Shown here piece after piece: positions 15,813-24,515 of a DNA stretch of 64,000 nucleotides. Position 1 is the first letter of the stretch. Each line of letters starts with the position of its first letter. The translations under genes were made by a program, and so were the position numbers. The DNA comes from UBA2821 sp902763335 (lineage in GTDB: Bacteria > Bacillota > Clostridia > Lachnospirales > Lachnospiraceae), in assembly GCA_052066835.1 (NCBI GenBank), contig JBQHRJ010000014.1. One strand, given 5' to 3'. The notes below the pieces were generated by a model, which made no database searches, was not told where the DNA came from, and saw only the letters and a list, made by a program, of their open reading frames with translations.

Positions 15813-18266
15813 TTGAATCAGAACAATAAGATAATATACATAAGACCAAAACGTGCAATAAAGAAGCTGAAAGCGGCTGATGAGGAAAATATAACAGCGT
15901 ATATATATGGTGTGACGGGAAGTGGAAAGACAGAACTCATAAAAAGATATCTTGGAAGAAAGAAATATACATATTTTGATATGGCGGAGATTCAGAATGG
16001 AGAGCTGGAAGTACCGGTATCTGAGCAGAGACAGACAGTTGTTGTGGATAATCTTCATGAGATAGTCATGTTAAAAGACTCCGAACAGATAAAAGCTGCA
16101 ATAGTAAATCTGATAAAGCGTGAGGATGTCTGGCTGATAATAGCAGGAAGAAGTAATGTGCCACCATGGCTTACTGCGGTAAGATATAAAGAGGTATTTT
16201 ATATTATAGAGCAGTCAGAGTTAATGTTTGATGCTAAGGATGATGAACAGTATATACAGAAGATGGAAATGATATTTTCATCTGAACAGAATAAAAGTAT
16301 AAAAGAAAGCTGTCAGGGACTGCCGGTCGGATGGAACATTACATATAACGATTATGTTCAGGAGAGACTAGGAGAGGACAAAAGTACGGTCAATGAGCCG
16401 CTAAGTGATGAACGGTTTAACAATATGGTGCAAAAAGGATTCGCCCAGATGTGGGATTATCTTGAGTATCATGTATATGACAAATGGGATGTGGAAATGC
16501 ATGAATTTCTACTTGAGATTTCCATAGTCGATAAATTTACAGTAAGACTTGCAGAGATGATTACCGGAAGAAGTGATGTAGAACAGCTTATTGAAAATGC
16601 AAAGTGGATAGGTAATTTTCTGTTGGAAGACCATAACGGAGATGAGATAACCTATGAACTTGTAGAACCTATGCGGATAAGTATGATACGTCATTTACAG
16701 CGCAAGTATACAAAAGAGAAGATAAAAACGCTGTATGAAAATGCGGGATTATATTACCAGTTAATTGATGAGCCGCTTAAGGCATTGGAAATGTATGAAA
16801 GTGTGGGTGATACAGAGAGATTAGTGACGCTACTTATAGATAATGTCAGAAAAGCAGCTAATAATGCTTATTATTATGAACTTAAACACTTTTATCTTGA
16901 ACTTCCGGAGGACAGGATTCGTACCAGTCCGGAGCTTATGAGCGGAATGAGTATGCTTCAGTCATTACTGTTAAATATACCGGAGAGTGAACGGTGGTAC
17001 AGTGAACTTGAAGAATACGAAAAAACGCATACCGGAAGTGAGCGGCGTCTGGCAAAGAGCAGATTGCTTTATCTGGAAATAGGACTGCCACACAGAGGCA
17101 GTGAAAATATGGTTAATATCTTAAAGAAATCCTGGAGACTTTTGTCGGACAAACAGGTAAGTCTTGGAGAATTTTCAGTAACCAGCAATCAGGCATCCCA
17201 GATGAATGGTGGCAAAGATTTTTGTGAATGGAGTAAGCGTGACCGTGAGCTTGCGGGAAGCATAGGAAAGATTGTGGAACTTATTCTCGGACGTTATGGA
17301 AAGGGGCTTGTCAATCTGGCACTTGCAGAGAGCTTTTTTGAAAAAGGCGAAGATAATTTTGAAGTAGCATCACTGGCAAACCACGGAAGGATGCAGGCAG
17401 AGTCCGGTGGAAAAATAGAACAGTGCTTTGTGGCAGACGGAATACTTGCATGGCTGTACATATTAACGGGTAAAGCGGTTGAAGCACATGAATTAATGGA
17501 ACGTTTTTATCAAAAGGCGGAAGGGGAACAGGCGGACAGGCTTTATGATAATATAAAGACATTTATTGCAAGATGTGATCTTTATATGGGAGATAAGGCG
17601 GCAGTGTCTGAATGGCTTGAGAAGGCACCTGATGAAGAACTTGAGTTTTCAATATATGACAGATTTCATTATATGACAAAAATTCGTGTATATCTTCTTA
17701 ATGGAAGAAATGAACAGGCATACAGTCTGCTGATGAAATGCGGATATTATGCACAGGTTATGAAAAGGACATATATAAGCATTGAAGTCGGAATTTTGAC
17801 TGCCATTACTGAATACCGTATGGGCAAGGAGAAATGGAAAGAAACTCTTAACGAAGCACTTTTAAAAGCAGAGGAATATCATTTTGTAAGAATAATAAGC
17901 AGAGAGGGAGCCGCCATAAGACCTCTCTTAAATGAGATAGAATGGAAACCTTCAGAGGCAGAAGATGATGCAAAATGTACAAAATATAACAGGGAATTCT
18001 GGAAACAGGTACTTGATGAGACGGAGAGAATGACCAGATATTATCCTTCATATATGAGAGCAGGGTATGAACAGGTTATACTTAGTGGAACAATGTTAAA
18101 AATATTGAAACTTCAGGCGGAAGGAATGTCGAAGATGAAAATAGCTGAGGAACTTAACATGACAGCCAGCAATGTGAAATATCATACGCAGCAGATGTAT
18201 AAGAGGCTGGGAGTATCAAATAAGGCAGAGGCTGTCATGGAAGCAGGTAAAAGAGGGCTTATATAA
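15813..18266 (+). CDS. LuxR-family regulator with N-terminal ATPase (MalT/LAL-like)
   Basis: 817 residues from a TTG with AAAGGAG nine bases upstream; an in-frame GTG at 15753 lies inside a hairpin and lacks a site. The N terminus holds a STAND-type P-loop ATPase: Walker A GVTGSGKT (about 33-40), then VVVDNLHEIV as Walker B and LIIAGRSNVPPWL. A long helical, TPR-like middle follows. The C terminus (about 760-817) is a LuxR-type HTH: LKLQAEGMSKMKIAEELNMTASNVKYHTQQMYKRLGV. Such proteins sense an inducer through the repeats and activate transcription as ATP-driven oligomers. The signal and targets are unknown. AlkD-like and kinase genes follow on the same strand. Confidence 0.85.
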   Translation: MNQNNKIIYIRPKRAIKKLKAADEENITAYIYGVTGSGKTELIKRYLGRKKYTYFDMAEIQNGELEVPVSEQRQTVVVDNLHEIVMLKDSEQIKAAIVNLIKREDVWLIIAGRSNVPPWLTAVRYKEVFYIIEQSELMFDAKDDEQYIQKMEMIFSSEQNKSIKESCQGLPVGWNITYNDYVQERLGEDKSTVNEPLSDERFNNMVQKGFAQMWDYLEYHVYDKWDVEMHEFLLEISIVDKFTVRLAEMITGRSDVEQLIENAKWIGNFLLEDHNGDEITYELVEPMRISMIRHLQRKYTKEKIKTLYENAGLYYQLIDEPLKALEMYESVGDTERLVTLLIDNVRKAANNAYYYELKHFYLELPEDRIRTSPELMSGMSMLQSLLLNIPESERWYSELEEYEKTHTGSERRLAKSRLLYLEIGLPHRGSENMVNILKKSWRLLSDKQVSLGEFSVTSNQASQMNGGKDFCEWSKRDRELAGSIGKIVELILGRYGKGLVNLALAESFFEKGEDNFEVASLANHGRMQAESGGKIEQCFVADGILAWLYILTGKAVEAHELMERFYQKAEGEQADRLYDNIKTFIARCDLYMGDKAAVSEWLEKAPDEELEFSIYDRFHYMTKIRVYLLNGRNEQAYSLLMKCGYYAQVMKRTYISIEVGILTAITEYRMGKEKWKETLNEALLKAEEYHFVRIISREGAAIRPLLNEIEWKPSEAEDDAKCTKYNREFWKQVLDETERMTRYYPSYMRAGYEQVILSGTMLKILKLQAEGMSKMKIAEELNMTASNVKYHTQQMYKRLGVSNKAEAVMEAGKRGLI

Positions 18267-18300
18267 TTATGATGCCCACGGAGTGAGTGGAGATGAAAGT

Positions 18301-18978
18301 ATGAGTAGAGATATACAAAACAGATTATTTGAGTTGCAGGATACAAAATACAGGGATTTTCATGGAAAACTGATACCGGATATTTCTATGGAAAATATTA
18401 TAGGTATAAGAACTCAGGTGCTCAGAAAGTATGCAAAGGAGATTTTTGGAACGGATGAGGCGGAAAAGTTTATCAAAGAACTTCCGCATAGATATTATGA
18501 CGAGAACAATCTTCACATGATGATTATAACACAGATAAAGGATTATTATAAATGTCTGGAAGAGATAAAAAAATTTCTTCCATATATTGACAATTGGGCA
18601 ACATGCGATCTGCCGGCACCGGTCTGCTTTGGAAAACATAAAGATGAGCTGCTAGTTGAGATAAAGCAGTGGATGGCTTCAGGACAAACATACATTATCA
18701 GATATGGAATAGAAATTCTTATGAAATTTTATCTTGATGAGGATTTTAAACCGGAGTATGTCAAAATGGTGTCACAGGTACAGTCGGAAGAATATTATGC
18801 AAACATGATGATTGCATGGTATATGGCTACAGCACTGGCAAAACAGTGGGATGATACAATACCGTATCTGGAGGAACATAAAATGTCTGACTGGGTACAT
18901 AGAAAAACAATCAGCAAAGCGATAGACAGTTATCGCATAACCAGTGAACAGAAGGAGTATTTAAGAGGGTTGAGATAG
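18301..18978 (+). CDS. AlkD-like DNA alkylation repair protein
   Basis: About 225 residues. The ATG at 18301 has a GGAG site eight bases before it; an in-frame GTG at 18283 is an alternative. All-helical, HEAT-like sequence of the AlkD/AlkC class: SMENIIGIRTQVLRKYAKEI, LPHRYYDENNLHMMIITQIKDY, FLPYIDNWATCDLPAP and the late VQSEEYYANMMIAWYMATALAKQWDDTIPYLE. The WATCD segment carries the catalytic Asp of AlkD glycosylases, which excise bulky or positively charged alkylated purines. It lies 35 bp after the LuxR-type gene and 14 bp before the kinase, so co-transcription is likely. Confidence 0.88.
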   Translation: MSRDIQNRLFELQDTKYRDFHGKLIPDISMENIIGIRTQVLRKYAKEIFGTDEAEKFIKELPHRYYDENNLHMMIITQIKDYYKCLEEIKKFLPYIDNWATCDLPAPVCFGKHKDELLVEIKQWMASGQTYIIRYGIEILMKFYLDEDFKPEYVKMVSQVQSEEYYANMMIAWYMATALAKQWDDTIPYLEEHKMSDWVHRKTISKAIDSYRITSEQKEYLRGLR

Positions 18979-18992
18979 AAAGAAGGGGACTT

Positions 18993-21041
18993 ATGATGAA
19001 ATCGGAAAGAGTCATTAAAATGTGTGCGGTTTCAGTATTTTTAATAGTATTTTTATTTATAAACGGTATCGCACATGCACAGGTATTACGTAATGAGAAT
19101 GAACAAAAAATGAAGGCATCATATACTGCAAAATCTACGGTCAAAAGGATACAGGCACAGTTAGACAGGTATCTGACAAAGAGCGCCATCTTAAAACAGA
19201 CTATAGAGCTTGGATATGACATGGATGATGAGAGATTTTCCATGCTTGCGGAAGTTATGAGGGATGATGGTGAGGTTATAAAAGAGATTGATCTTGCAAA
19301 GGATGGAATCATTTCGCAGGTATATCCTTCAGAAAAAAATGAAGCTATGGGGATTAACATGTTTGAATATGAGGGAAGCAGTGAAAATGCAAAAATAGCA
19401 ATGGAGAGCCATAAATATGCAATTGCCGGGCCGTTTGAAGGTGTAGGTGATAAAAGGGAGGTACTATTATTTGATCCTGTTTATGTTACAGATGAAGAAG
19501 GCAGGGAAGAATTCTGGGGATTTTCCGTGCTGACCATAGATTGGAACAAATTTATAGGAGAGCTTGAACTTGATAAATTGGAAGATACATCTTATCAATA
19601 TAAGATATGGAAGAAGGATGCGGCATCAGGTGATAAAACAATTCTGGCACAGGGCATGGAGCAGAAAATGCAGGAACCGATTGTTGTGGAGTGCAGTATG
19701 CCAAATGATATATGGTATTTCGAAATTAGTCAGACTGATGGATGGTTTTCGGTGGATCAGTTAGTTGCAAACAGTATTTTATGTGTAATATTGTCTCTGC
19801 TTGGTGCAATGGTTTATTTGCAGTATGCAACGAGACATATGCGTGCCGTTATGTATGCAAAGGAAATTGAAAAATCGGCAAATGCAGCAAAGGCGGCAAA
19901 TGCAGCTAAGACAGGATTTTTATCGAGAATGTCACACGATATCAGAACTCCTTTAAATGGCATTATAGGTTTGCTGAAGATAGACGAGAAGCATAAAAAT
20001 GATGTTGAGTTGTTAGAAAGAAACAGAAAGAAGATGCTTGTATCCGCAAACCACCTTTTATCACTTATTAATGATGTGTTGCAGATGAGCAAACTCGAAA
20101 ACGGGGAAGTTACGCTTTCACATGAAGTAATAGAATTCAATAAACTTTTAAAGGACATTATGACAATTATTGAGCAGAGGGCCATTGAGAAAAGAATTAC
20201 CATGGAGTACGATGTAACGCCTGATAAAATAGAGGAGCCTTTTGTATATGGAAGCACATTGCACTTAAGACAGATATTTCTGAATATATACGGAAATTGT
20301 ATAAAATATAACCATGATGGTGGAAAAGTAAGAACAGAATTTGAAAGTCTGGGGAAAACTGACGGAATGATTACATATAAGTGGATTATTTCTGACAACG
20401 GAATAGGAATGAGTCAGGATTTTGTTGAGCATATATTTGAGCCATTTGCCCAGGAACGTTCGGATGCAAGAAGTGTTTATAATGGTACGGGGCTTGGCAT
20501 GCCTATAGCAAAAACTCTTGTAGAGAAAATGAATGGTTCTATAAATGTGGAAAGCAAAGAAGGTGTAGGCACAAAATTTACAATAATTATTCCATTTGAA
20601 ATAGCCAGAAAAGAAGAAGTTTTCGATATGGATGAGGAGGAGATTCAAAAAGGAAGTATAAGGGGATACAATCTGATGCTGGCAGAGGATAATAAACTGA
20701 ATGCAGAGATAGCGCAGATATTATTGGCAGATGTGGGGGCAAATGTTGTGACTGTGCATGACGGGAAAGAGGCAAAAGAGCAGTTTGAAAATAATCCTCC
20801 TGGTACATTTGATGCCATATTGATGGATGTGATGATGCCGGTTGTTGACGGTATAACTGCCACAAAAATGATAAGAGCAATGGACAGGGATGATGCACAT
20901 TCCATACCTATCATTGCGGTTACGGCAAATGCCTTTGACGAGGATGCAAAGAAATGTATTGATGCGGGAATGAATGCACATATCGCAAAGCCTATCGATG
21001 TGAATAAAATGGTCAATGTAATATCGGGATTGGTGGGATAA
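18993..21041 (+). CDS. Hybrid sensor histidine kinase/response regulator
   Basis: 682 residues. Layout: N-terminal membrane helix (about 8-28), an extracellular sensor of about 220 residues resembling CHASE (GPFEGVGDKREVLLFDPVYV), a second helix (about 253-273), a short coiled coil rich in Ala (KSANAAKAANAAKTG), HisKA with phospho-acceptor His in MSHDIRTPLNGI (about 314), HATPase with N box NIYGNCIKYN, DNGIGM and GTGLGMPI, then a receiver domain with AEDNKLNAEIAQ and phospho-acceptor Asp in ILMDVMMPVVDG (about 610). It autophosphorylates and passes phosphate to its own receiver. No separate output regulator is adjacent, so its final target is unknown. Start ATGATG with GAAGGGG upstream. Confidence 0.93.
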   Translation: MMKSERVIKMCAVSVFLIVFLFINGIAHAQVLRNENEQKMKASYTAKSTVKRIQAQLDRYLTKSAILKQTIELGYDMDDERFSMLAEVMRDDGEVIKEIDLAKDGIISQVYPSEKNEAMGINMFEYEGSSENAKIAMESHKYAIAGPFEGVGDKREVLLFDPVYVTDEEGREEFWGFSVLTIDWNKFIGELELDKLEDTSYQYKIWKKDAASGDKTILAQGMEQKMQEPIVVECSMPNDIWYFEISQTDGWFSVDQLVANSILCVILSLLGAMVYLQYATRHMRAVMYAKEIEKSANAAKAANAAKTGFLSRMSHDIRTPLNGIIGLLKIDEKHKNDVELLERNRKKMLVSANHLLSLINDVLQMSKLENGEVTLSHEVIEFNKLLKDIMTIIEQRAIEKRITMEYDVTPDKIEEPFVYGSTLHLRQIFLNIYGNCIKYNHDGGKVRTEFESLGKTDGMITYKWIISDNGIGMSQDFVEHIFEPFAQERSDARSVYNGTGLGMPIAKTLVEKMNGSINVESKEGVGTKFTIIIPFEIARKEEVFDMDEEEIQKGSIRGYNLMLAEDNKLNAEIAQILLADVGANVVTVHDGKEAKEQFENNPPGTFDAILMDVMMPVVDGITATKMIRAMDRDDAHSIPIIAVTANAFDEDAKKCIDAGMNAHIAKPIDVNKMVNVISGLVG

Positions 21042-21177
21042 GGTGTTCACAGAATATGCCAAATCTGCAAATCAGAAAATGATTGTTACGAATGAAATTA
21101 TGTGGTACACTATTTTATATATTTTGATGAAATAACAAAAATATATAATATGTCACATTGATAGGAAAGGAGCATTC

Positions 21178-21351
21178 ATGGAAACGGTGAAAGATGTAAA
21201 TGACTTTAAGCGTTTTATAGAATTGAATAGAGATAAACTATATGCGAATGCTGAAAATGCAAATGATATAGCGTTAGATGATGAGTGGATGCTTGATAAT
21301 CAGTGGGATGAGATTTATAAGCAGGGGGAGAAAAAAGATGGAAAAATATAA
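21178..21351 (+). CDS. Small acidic protein, putative antitoxin of the MazF-NUDIX module
   Basis: 57 residues, too short for many gene finders. The ATG at 21178 follows GGAAAGGAG with six-base spacing. The sequence METVKDVNDFKRFIELNRDK, then LYANAENANDIALDDEWMLD and NQWDEIYKQGEKKDGKI, is acidic in its second half and has the DDEWMLDNQWDEIYK ending that I associate with small partners encoded ahead of PemK/MazF-type toxins in Firmicutes. It overlaps the toxin start codon by 14 bases, indicating translational coupling. I see no recognisable DNA-binding fold. Neutralisation of the toxin by this protein is inferred from position and charge. Confidence 0.7.
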   Translation: METVKDVNDFKRFIELNRDKLYANAENANDIALDDEWMLDNQWDEIYKQGEKKDGKI

Positions 21352-22069
21352 TTTAGGTGAAGTGTGGTGGACTCAGTTTCCGTTTCAGGAGATAGAAGAA
21401 TCAAAGCGCAGACCTGCTATTGTTATTGATGAAAACACGATTGCTGTTCTTGCAATGATGGTTACGAGTAAAGATAAAGAAAATCCATATAGCATTAAAA
21501 TTGATGATTGGAAAGAGGCTGGTTTAACAAGGGCGTCCTGGGCAAGAATTGACAGAATTGTTCGTATGGATGAATGGAGAATGGAAAAGAAGATAGGCGA
21601 TTTGACCAATCATGATTTGTTGAAAATAACTCAGTTACTTGCAGAGTATTTGTCAGGAGTATATCATGAATTTTCTTTATTAGCTATTACTAATCCGGAA
21701 GGTAAGTATTTACAGGTTTATGATGAAAGATGGAAGTGTTGGCTATTTCCATATTATAGAACAGAAGATCCGAATAAGGAAAATATTGATAAGCATGCCA
21801 GCGACTTGCTTAAAATGAAAGTGACGACGTCGTATGTTACTAATGCGCCACATTGCAAATATTCAGAAAGCGATAAGGTGTATAAACAATATAAACATAC
21901 ATTGTACAATCTTTCTTTGAGTAAGATGCCGGAGTGTATGGTTGGCGATGTTTTTGAACTGGATAATAAGAAGTATGCATGGAAATCTATTAAAGAATTG
22001 GAAACAGATAGTAATGTAATGGATAAAAATGATGATATTATTGCATTTGTGAAAACAAAGTGCAAATAA
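21338..22069 (+). CDS. PemK/MazF-type toxin fused to a NUDIX-like domain
   Basis: 243 residues. The ATG at 21338 (MEKYNLGEVWW) lies within the end of the small upstream gene, with GGGGGAG before it. Residues 1-105 are a PemK/MazF domain: GEVWWTQFPFQEIEESKRRPAIVI, MMVTSKDKENPY, ASWARIDRIVRM and KKIGDLTNHDLLKI, with the conserved RRPA. MazF-type domains are RNA endoribonucleases. Residues about 110-243 form a second domain: EFSLLAITNPEGKYLQVYDERWKCWLFPYY, a middle segment ending KQYKHTLYNLSL, and KKYAWKSIKELE, DDIIAFVK. This looks like a NUDIX fold without a canonical Nudix box, similar to the SMODS-associated NUDIX domain as I recall it. It would act as a ligand sensor or catalytic add-on. MazF proteins are normally about 110-120 residues. 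Confidence 0.75.
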   Translation: MEKYNLGEVWWTQFPFQEIEESKRRPAIVIDENTIAVLAMMVTSKDKENPYSIKIDDWKEAGLTRASWARIDRIVRMDEWRMEKKIGDLTNHDLLKITQLLAEYLSGVYHEFSLLAITNPEGKYLQVYDERWKCWLFPYYRTEDPNKENIDKHASDLLKMKVTTSYVTNAPHCKYSESDKVYKQYKHTLYNLSLSKMPECMVGDVFELDNKKYAWKSIKELETDSNVMDKNDDIIAFVKTKCK

Positions 22070-22073
22070 GTTA

Positions 22074-22113
22074 AGGAATGGTTGGCAAATGTTTTTTGCT
22101 TTCCGTTCTTTTT
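22074..22113 (+). terminator. Terminator after the MazF-NUDIX gene
   Basis: Imperfect stem GGAATGG-TTGGC with GC-TTT-CCGTTC, followed by TTTTTATTT, five bases after the stop codon. Confidence 0.6.
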
Positions 22114-22179
22114 ATTTATCTTTTGGAATTAATTGAGTTATGTTTAAATACATGCCACTCAAGAAAGGCTGCATGAATT

Positions 22180-22211
22180 TTTACTTCAATTTTACTTCAA
22201 ATTTACTTCAA
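22180..22211. repeat. Three short tandem direct repeats (TTACTTCAA)
   Basis: TTACTTCAA occurs three times at about 10-11 bp spacing, 90 bp left of the attachment repeat of the integrative element. Such phased repeats are typical arm-type integrase sites, but these lie outside the element defined here. Confidence 0.6.
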
Positions 22212-22302
22212 AAATTAAGAAGATTTGGGAAATTGGTAAAAAAATTCATGTGCGGAAATGCAGTAAATAAGCCACTTTGAGAACATTTAAGAAAAAAATT
22301 TA

Positions 22303-22325
22303 AAAAAATTAGCACTCACCTCTTG
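22303..22325. repeat. Left attachment site (attL core) of the integrative element
   Basis: A 23-bp sequence (six A followed by TTAGCACTCACCTCTTG) is repeated exactly at 29117-29139, just beyond the integrase gene. The bases flanking the two copies differ on both sides. It contains the left arm and most of the spacer of a CIRCE operator, but the right arm is absent here. Confidence 0.85.
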
Positions 22326-22500
22326 TAAGTACATTATGAGATTTGTCCTGTGTTGTCTAAGGTAGCTGAATAGTGTAATGCAAGGAAAATCAAGTGTTTA
22401 TAGCATTTTTTTAACAATGTATCATTTTGTGTGTTTTTGTCTGGTGTATATAAAAATATGTAAAATTTATGTATATTAAAATTAGATTGAATAATAAAGA

Positions 22501-22535
22501 AAAGGCACTTCAAATTGAAGTGCCTTTTAAATAAT
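22501..22535. terminator. Terminator at the left end of the element
   Basis: AAAGGCACTTC and GAAGTGCCTTT pair perfectly around AAATT, with T-rich sequence on the plus side and A-rich sequence on the other, so it can work in both directions. The XRE gene on the minus strand ends 25 bp away. Confidence 0.8.
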
Positions 22536-22552
22536 TTTTTGTATTTAGAAAG

Positions 22553-22885
22553 TTATAAAATATCTATTATCTTTAATAATTTTTCTTTTGTTTCGTTTAT
22601 ACAAAGTTTTAGTTTTTTCATAAGCTTATCATCTATAGTGTTTGCTTGTATAGTATCAAATTTGTAGGTGTATTCATCGCTTATAAAATTATCAACACTA
22701 CATTGTAAAATGTTGGAAATTTTAACTAAGGCGGTTAATGATGGATTTGCACGTCCGCATTCAATATTTGAAATATGGGAGGGATTAACATCTAGGATGT
22801 TAGCAATGTATTCTTGTGTAATACCTAAAGCTTGACGTCTTTTTTTAATATTATTGCCAATAGTTTTAAAATCCAAATCAGTCAT
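22553..22885 (-). CDS. XRE-family helix-turn-helix regulator
   Basis: 110 residues. An N-terminal HTH_3 domain (about 6-62) reads IGNNIKKRRQALGITQEYIANILDVNPSHISNIECGRANPSLTALVKISNIL, with the recognition helix around NPSHISNIE. The C-terminal part is a Lys-rich helix (MKKLKLCINETKEKLLKIID) suited to dimer formation. It is encoded at the left end of the integrative element, divergent from the zinc-ribbon gene, and probably represses its own promoter or element functions. GGAGAA precedes the ATG on the minus strand. Confidence 0.88.
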   Translation of the reverse strand: MTDLDFKTIGNNIKKRRQALGITQEYIANILDVNPSHISNIECGRANPSLTALVKISNILQCSVDNFISDEYTYKFDTIQANTIDDKLMKKLKLCINETKEKLLKIIDIL

Positions 22886-23017
22886 AATAATTCTCCTTGA
22901 ATATCATGTCCTAATTCTAATGTTCTATTCCTATTATGGTGACAATGTAATACAAAATAATATTAGTAATAACAAGAGGTATGTGTTATAATTAGAAAAA
23001 ACAAGGAGGGTAAAGCA

Positions 23018-23263
23018 ATGCAGTGTCCAAAGTGTAGTAGCGAAAATGTCTCAGTTGAGATGGTTCAAACAGGAGGAAAAACCAAAAAACATGGAAACGG
23101 AATAGGTGGTCACATAAATAATGCAGCACGAGGTATGACGGCAATATGTACTCTTGGATTATCTAATCTTGTTTGGAAAAAATCTACTGGTAATCAAAAG
23201 ACGAAATTTAAGAATGAAACAATGTGTATATGTCAAAATTGTGGAAACACATGGAAGTTATGA
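23018..23263 (+). CDS. Small zinc-ribbon protein
   Basis: 81 residues with AAGGAGG before the ATG. CPKC at residues 3-6 and CQNC near 73-76 form a zinc ribbon that bracket a Gly-rich, mildly hydrophobic centre (GNGIGGHINNAARGMTAICTLGLSNLVWKK). The layout resembles small phage and mobile-element proteins with an N- and C-terminal cysteine pair; the function is unknown. It is transcribed alone: a strong terminator follows 10 bp later and the XRE gene diverges upstream. Confidence 0.7.
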   Translation: MQCPKCSSENVSVEMVQTGGKTKKHGNGIGGHINNAARGMTAICTLGLSNLVWKKSTGNQKTKFKNETMCICQNCGNTWKL

Positions 23264-23271
23264 GAGAGAAC

Positions 23272-23307
23272 AAAGGCATTCCCGAGATTTTAGGGAGTGC
23301 CTTTTTT
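23272..23307 (+). terminator. Terminator after the zinc-ribbon gene
   Basis: AAAGGCATTCCC pairs with GGGAGTGCCTTT (one G-U) around an A/T loop, followed by a T run. Confidence 0.85.
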
Positions 23308-23329
23308 AGTGCTACTGTTATAAATACTG

Positions 23330-23968
23330 TTATTTTTGTGTTTTTTCTTTGATGTTCATTAGTAGATGTTGTATTTCTAATAACAAGATATTTGATATAT
23401 CGTCTGCCTGTAAAGGAATACTTGTAGTATCTGTTTTGTATAATACTTCCTGTACTTTTTCATTGTCACATTCAAAAGTCGCATTTTGTGAATAGAGGTA
23501 ATTGCAGATTGTGTCTAATAGATAGTTGCCATCACTTGTTCCTAATAACAAATTTATAATTTCTGCTGTTGGCACAACATATGGATTAAGTAATTTCATT
23601 TTTGTTTTATATTGTCTTTGGATTTTAGGTGCTTCAAGTAATCGTTGGATACTTTTATTTGTAAGTCCTGTTTTGGCTTGAATGTCTGTTTCAACTTTTG
23701 TTTTACCTGTCATAGATTCATCAAAAAAGTATTCTAAGTCACAATTATATATTTCACATAGACTAAAAAGATACTTATATGGTGGAATATATTCATTGCT
23801 TAAACTTTCCCATTTGTAGTACATTGTACGAATACTATCCTGCATATCATTGTCTGAGGTTGAATGTCTTTGGCTAAGTAATTCGGCTAATTCTTGCACA
23901 GTATAATTTTTTTCGTCTCTTAACTCACGAAGTCTTTCTTTAACTGTAATTGTCTTGTATCTAATCAT
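23330..23968 (-). CDS. Repressor-like helix-turn-helix protein of the element
   Basis: 212 residues. On the minus strand CGGAGGT lies eight bases before the ATG at 23968 (MIRYKTITVKERLREL); frames extending further upstream have no site. Residues about 8-85 look like an XRE-type HTH (LRELRDEKNYTVQELAELLSQR, then IRTMYYKWESLSNEYIPPYKYLFSLCEIYNCDLEYFF). The rest is helical without a recognised domain. It diverges from the excisionase-like gene at 24083, the usual place for an element's immunity repressor and genetic switch. Confidence 0.75.
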   Translation of the reverse strand: MIRYKTITVKERLRELRDEKNYTVQELAELLSQRHSTSDNDMQDSIRTMYYKWESLSNEYIPPYKYLFSLCEIYNCDLEYFFDESMTGKTKVETDIQAKTGLTNKSIQRLLEAPKIQRQYKTKMKLLNPYVVPTAEIINLLLGTSDGNYLLDTICNYLYSQNATFECDNEKVQEVLYKTDTTSIPLQADDISNILLLEIQHLLMNIKEKTQK

Positions 23969-24082
23969 ATACATATACCTCCGTTTTACTAGTAATAAAT
24001 CAACTGTTTGTATATTTACAGTAACACATGTTTGTATTATTGTAAATACGTAAATGAGACAAACAGAAAGGAGTGAGCAGGA

Positions 24083-24289
24083 ATGAGAGCAACTAATCAA
24101 AATGAATCCATTATAAGTCAAGACAGATTGGCGGTAACAACGGAAAGACTACAAAACATTTTAGATTGTGGTAGACCGACAGCGGTTGAGATTGGAACAC
24201 TTGCAAAAGCAAGAGTGGAAATAGGTCGGCGTGTTTTGTGGAATGTTTCAAAGGTTCAAAAGTATCTTGACACAATAGCCACTGAATAA
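24083..24289 (+). CDS. Excisionase-like DNA-binding protein
   Basis: 68 residues, AAAGGAG upstream of the ATG. The sequence SQDRLAVTTERLQNILDCGRPTAVEIGTLAKARVEIGRRVLWNVSKVQKYLD has the MerR-like winged-helix pattern of small excisionases (a helix choosing the site, then GRRVLWN-x-x-K-x-x-x-YL). It is the first gene of the rightward operon, opposite the repressor, where excisionases and regulators of element excision usually lie. Direct binding at the attachment arms is inferred. Confidence 0.7.
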   Translation: MRATNQNESIISQDRLAVTTERLQNILDCGRPTAVEIGTLAKARVEIGRRVLWNVSKVQKYLDTIATE

Positions 24290-24303
24290 GATAGGAGAAA
24301 AAT

Positions 24304-24507
24304 ATGATACAACGAAATGAAATTTTAACAACAGATGAAGCATTAGCAATGATTTGTCGCAGTAAATCATGGTTTTATGCACATTGTAACGAGAGTGATT
24401 TCCCAAGAAGAATATACTGGGACAATGGCAGGCAGAAATATTTTAAGCGTGATGAATGGCTAGAGTTTTGTGAGCAACACAACATTGAAATCGTAAGAAA
24501 TGTTTAG
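24304..24507 (+). CDS. Second excisionase/AlpA-like DNA-binding protein
   Basis: 67 residues: EILTTDEALAMICRSKSWFYAHCNESDFPRRIYWDNGRQKYFKRDEWLEFCEQH. This is the AlpA/excisionase winged HTH pattern: a Leu-Thr start, a short recognition helix (SKSWFYAH), FP-R and a basic wing before a final helix. GGAG precedes the ATG and the gene follows the previous one by 14 bp. AlpA-like proteins control integrase expression or excision. Two such genes in tandem suggest one structural Xis and one activator; which is which cannot be read here. Confidence 0.75.
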   Translation: MIQRNEILTTDEALAMICRSKSWFYAHCNESDFPRRIYWDNGRQKYFKRDEWLEFCEQHNIEIVRNV

Positions 24508-24515
24508 GAGGAAAA

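Larger units (their letters stand above)
22070..22552. other. Intergenic region holding the left end of the integrative element
   Basis: 483 bp without a gene. From left to right: terminator, three TTACTTCAA repeats, the left attachment repeat (22303-22325), AT-rich sequence with two ATGTAAA/ATGTATA motifs near 22455-22475 that resemble motifs at the right end, and a terminator hairpin. Confidence 0.6.
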
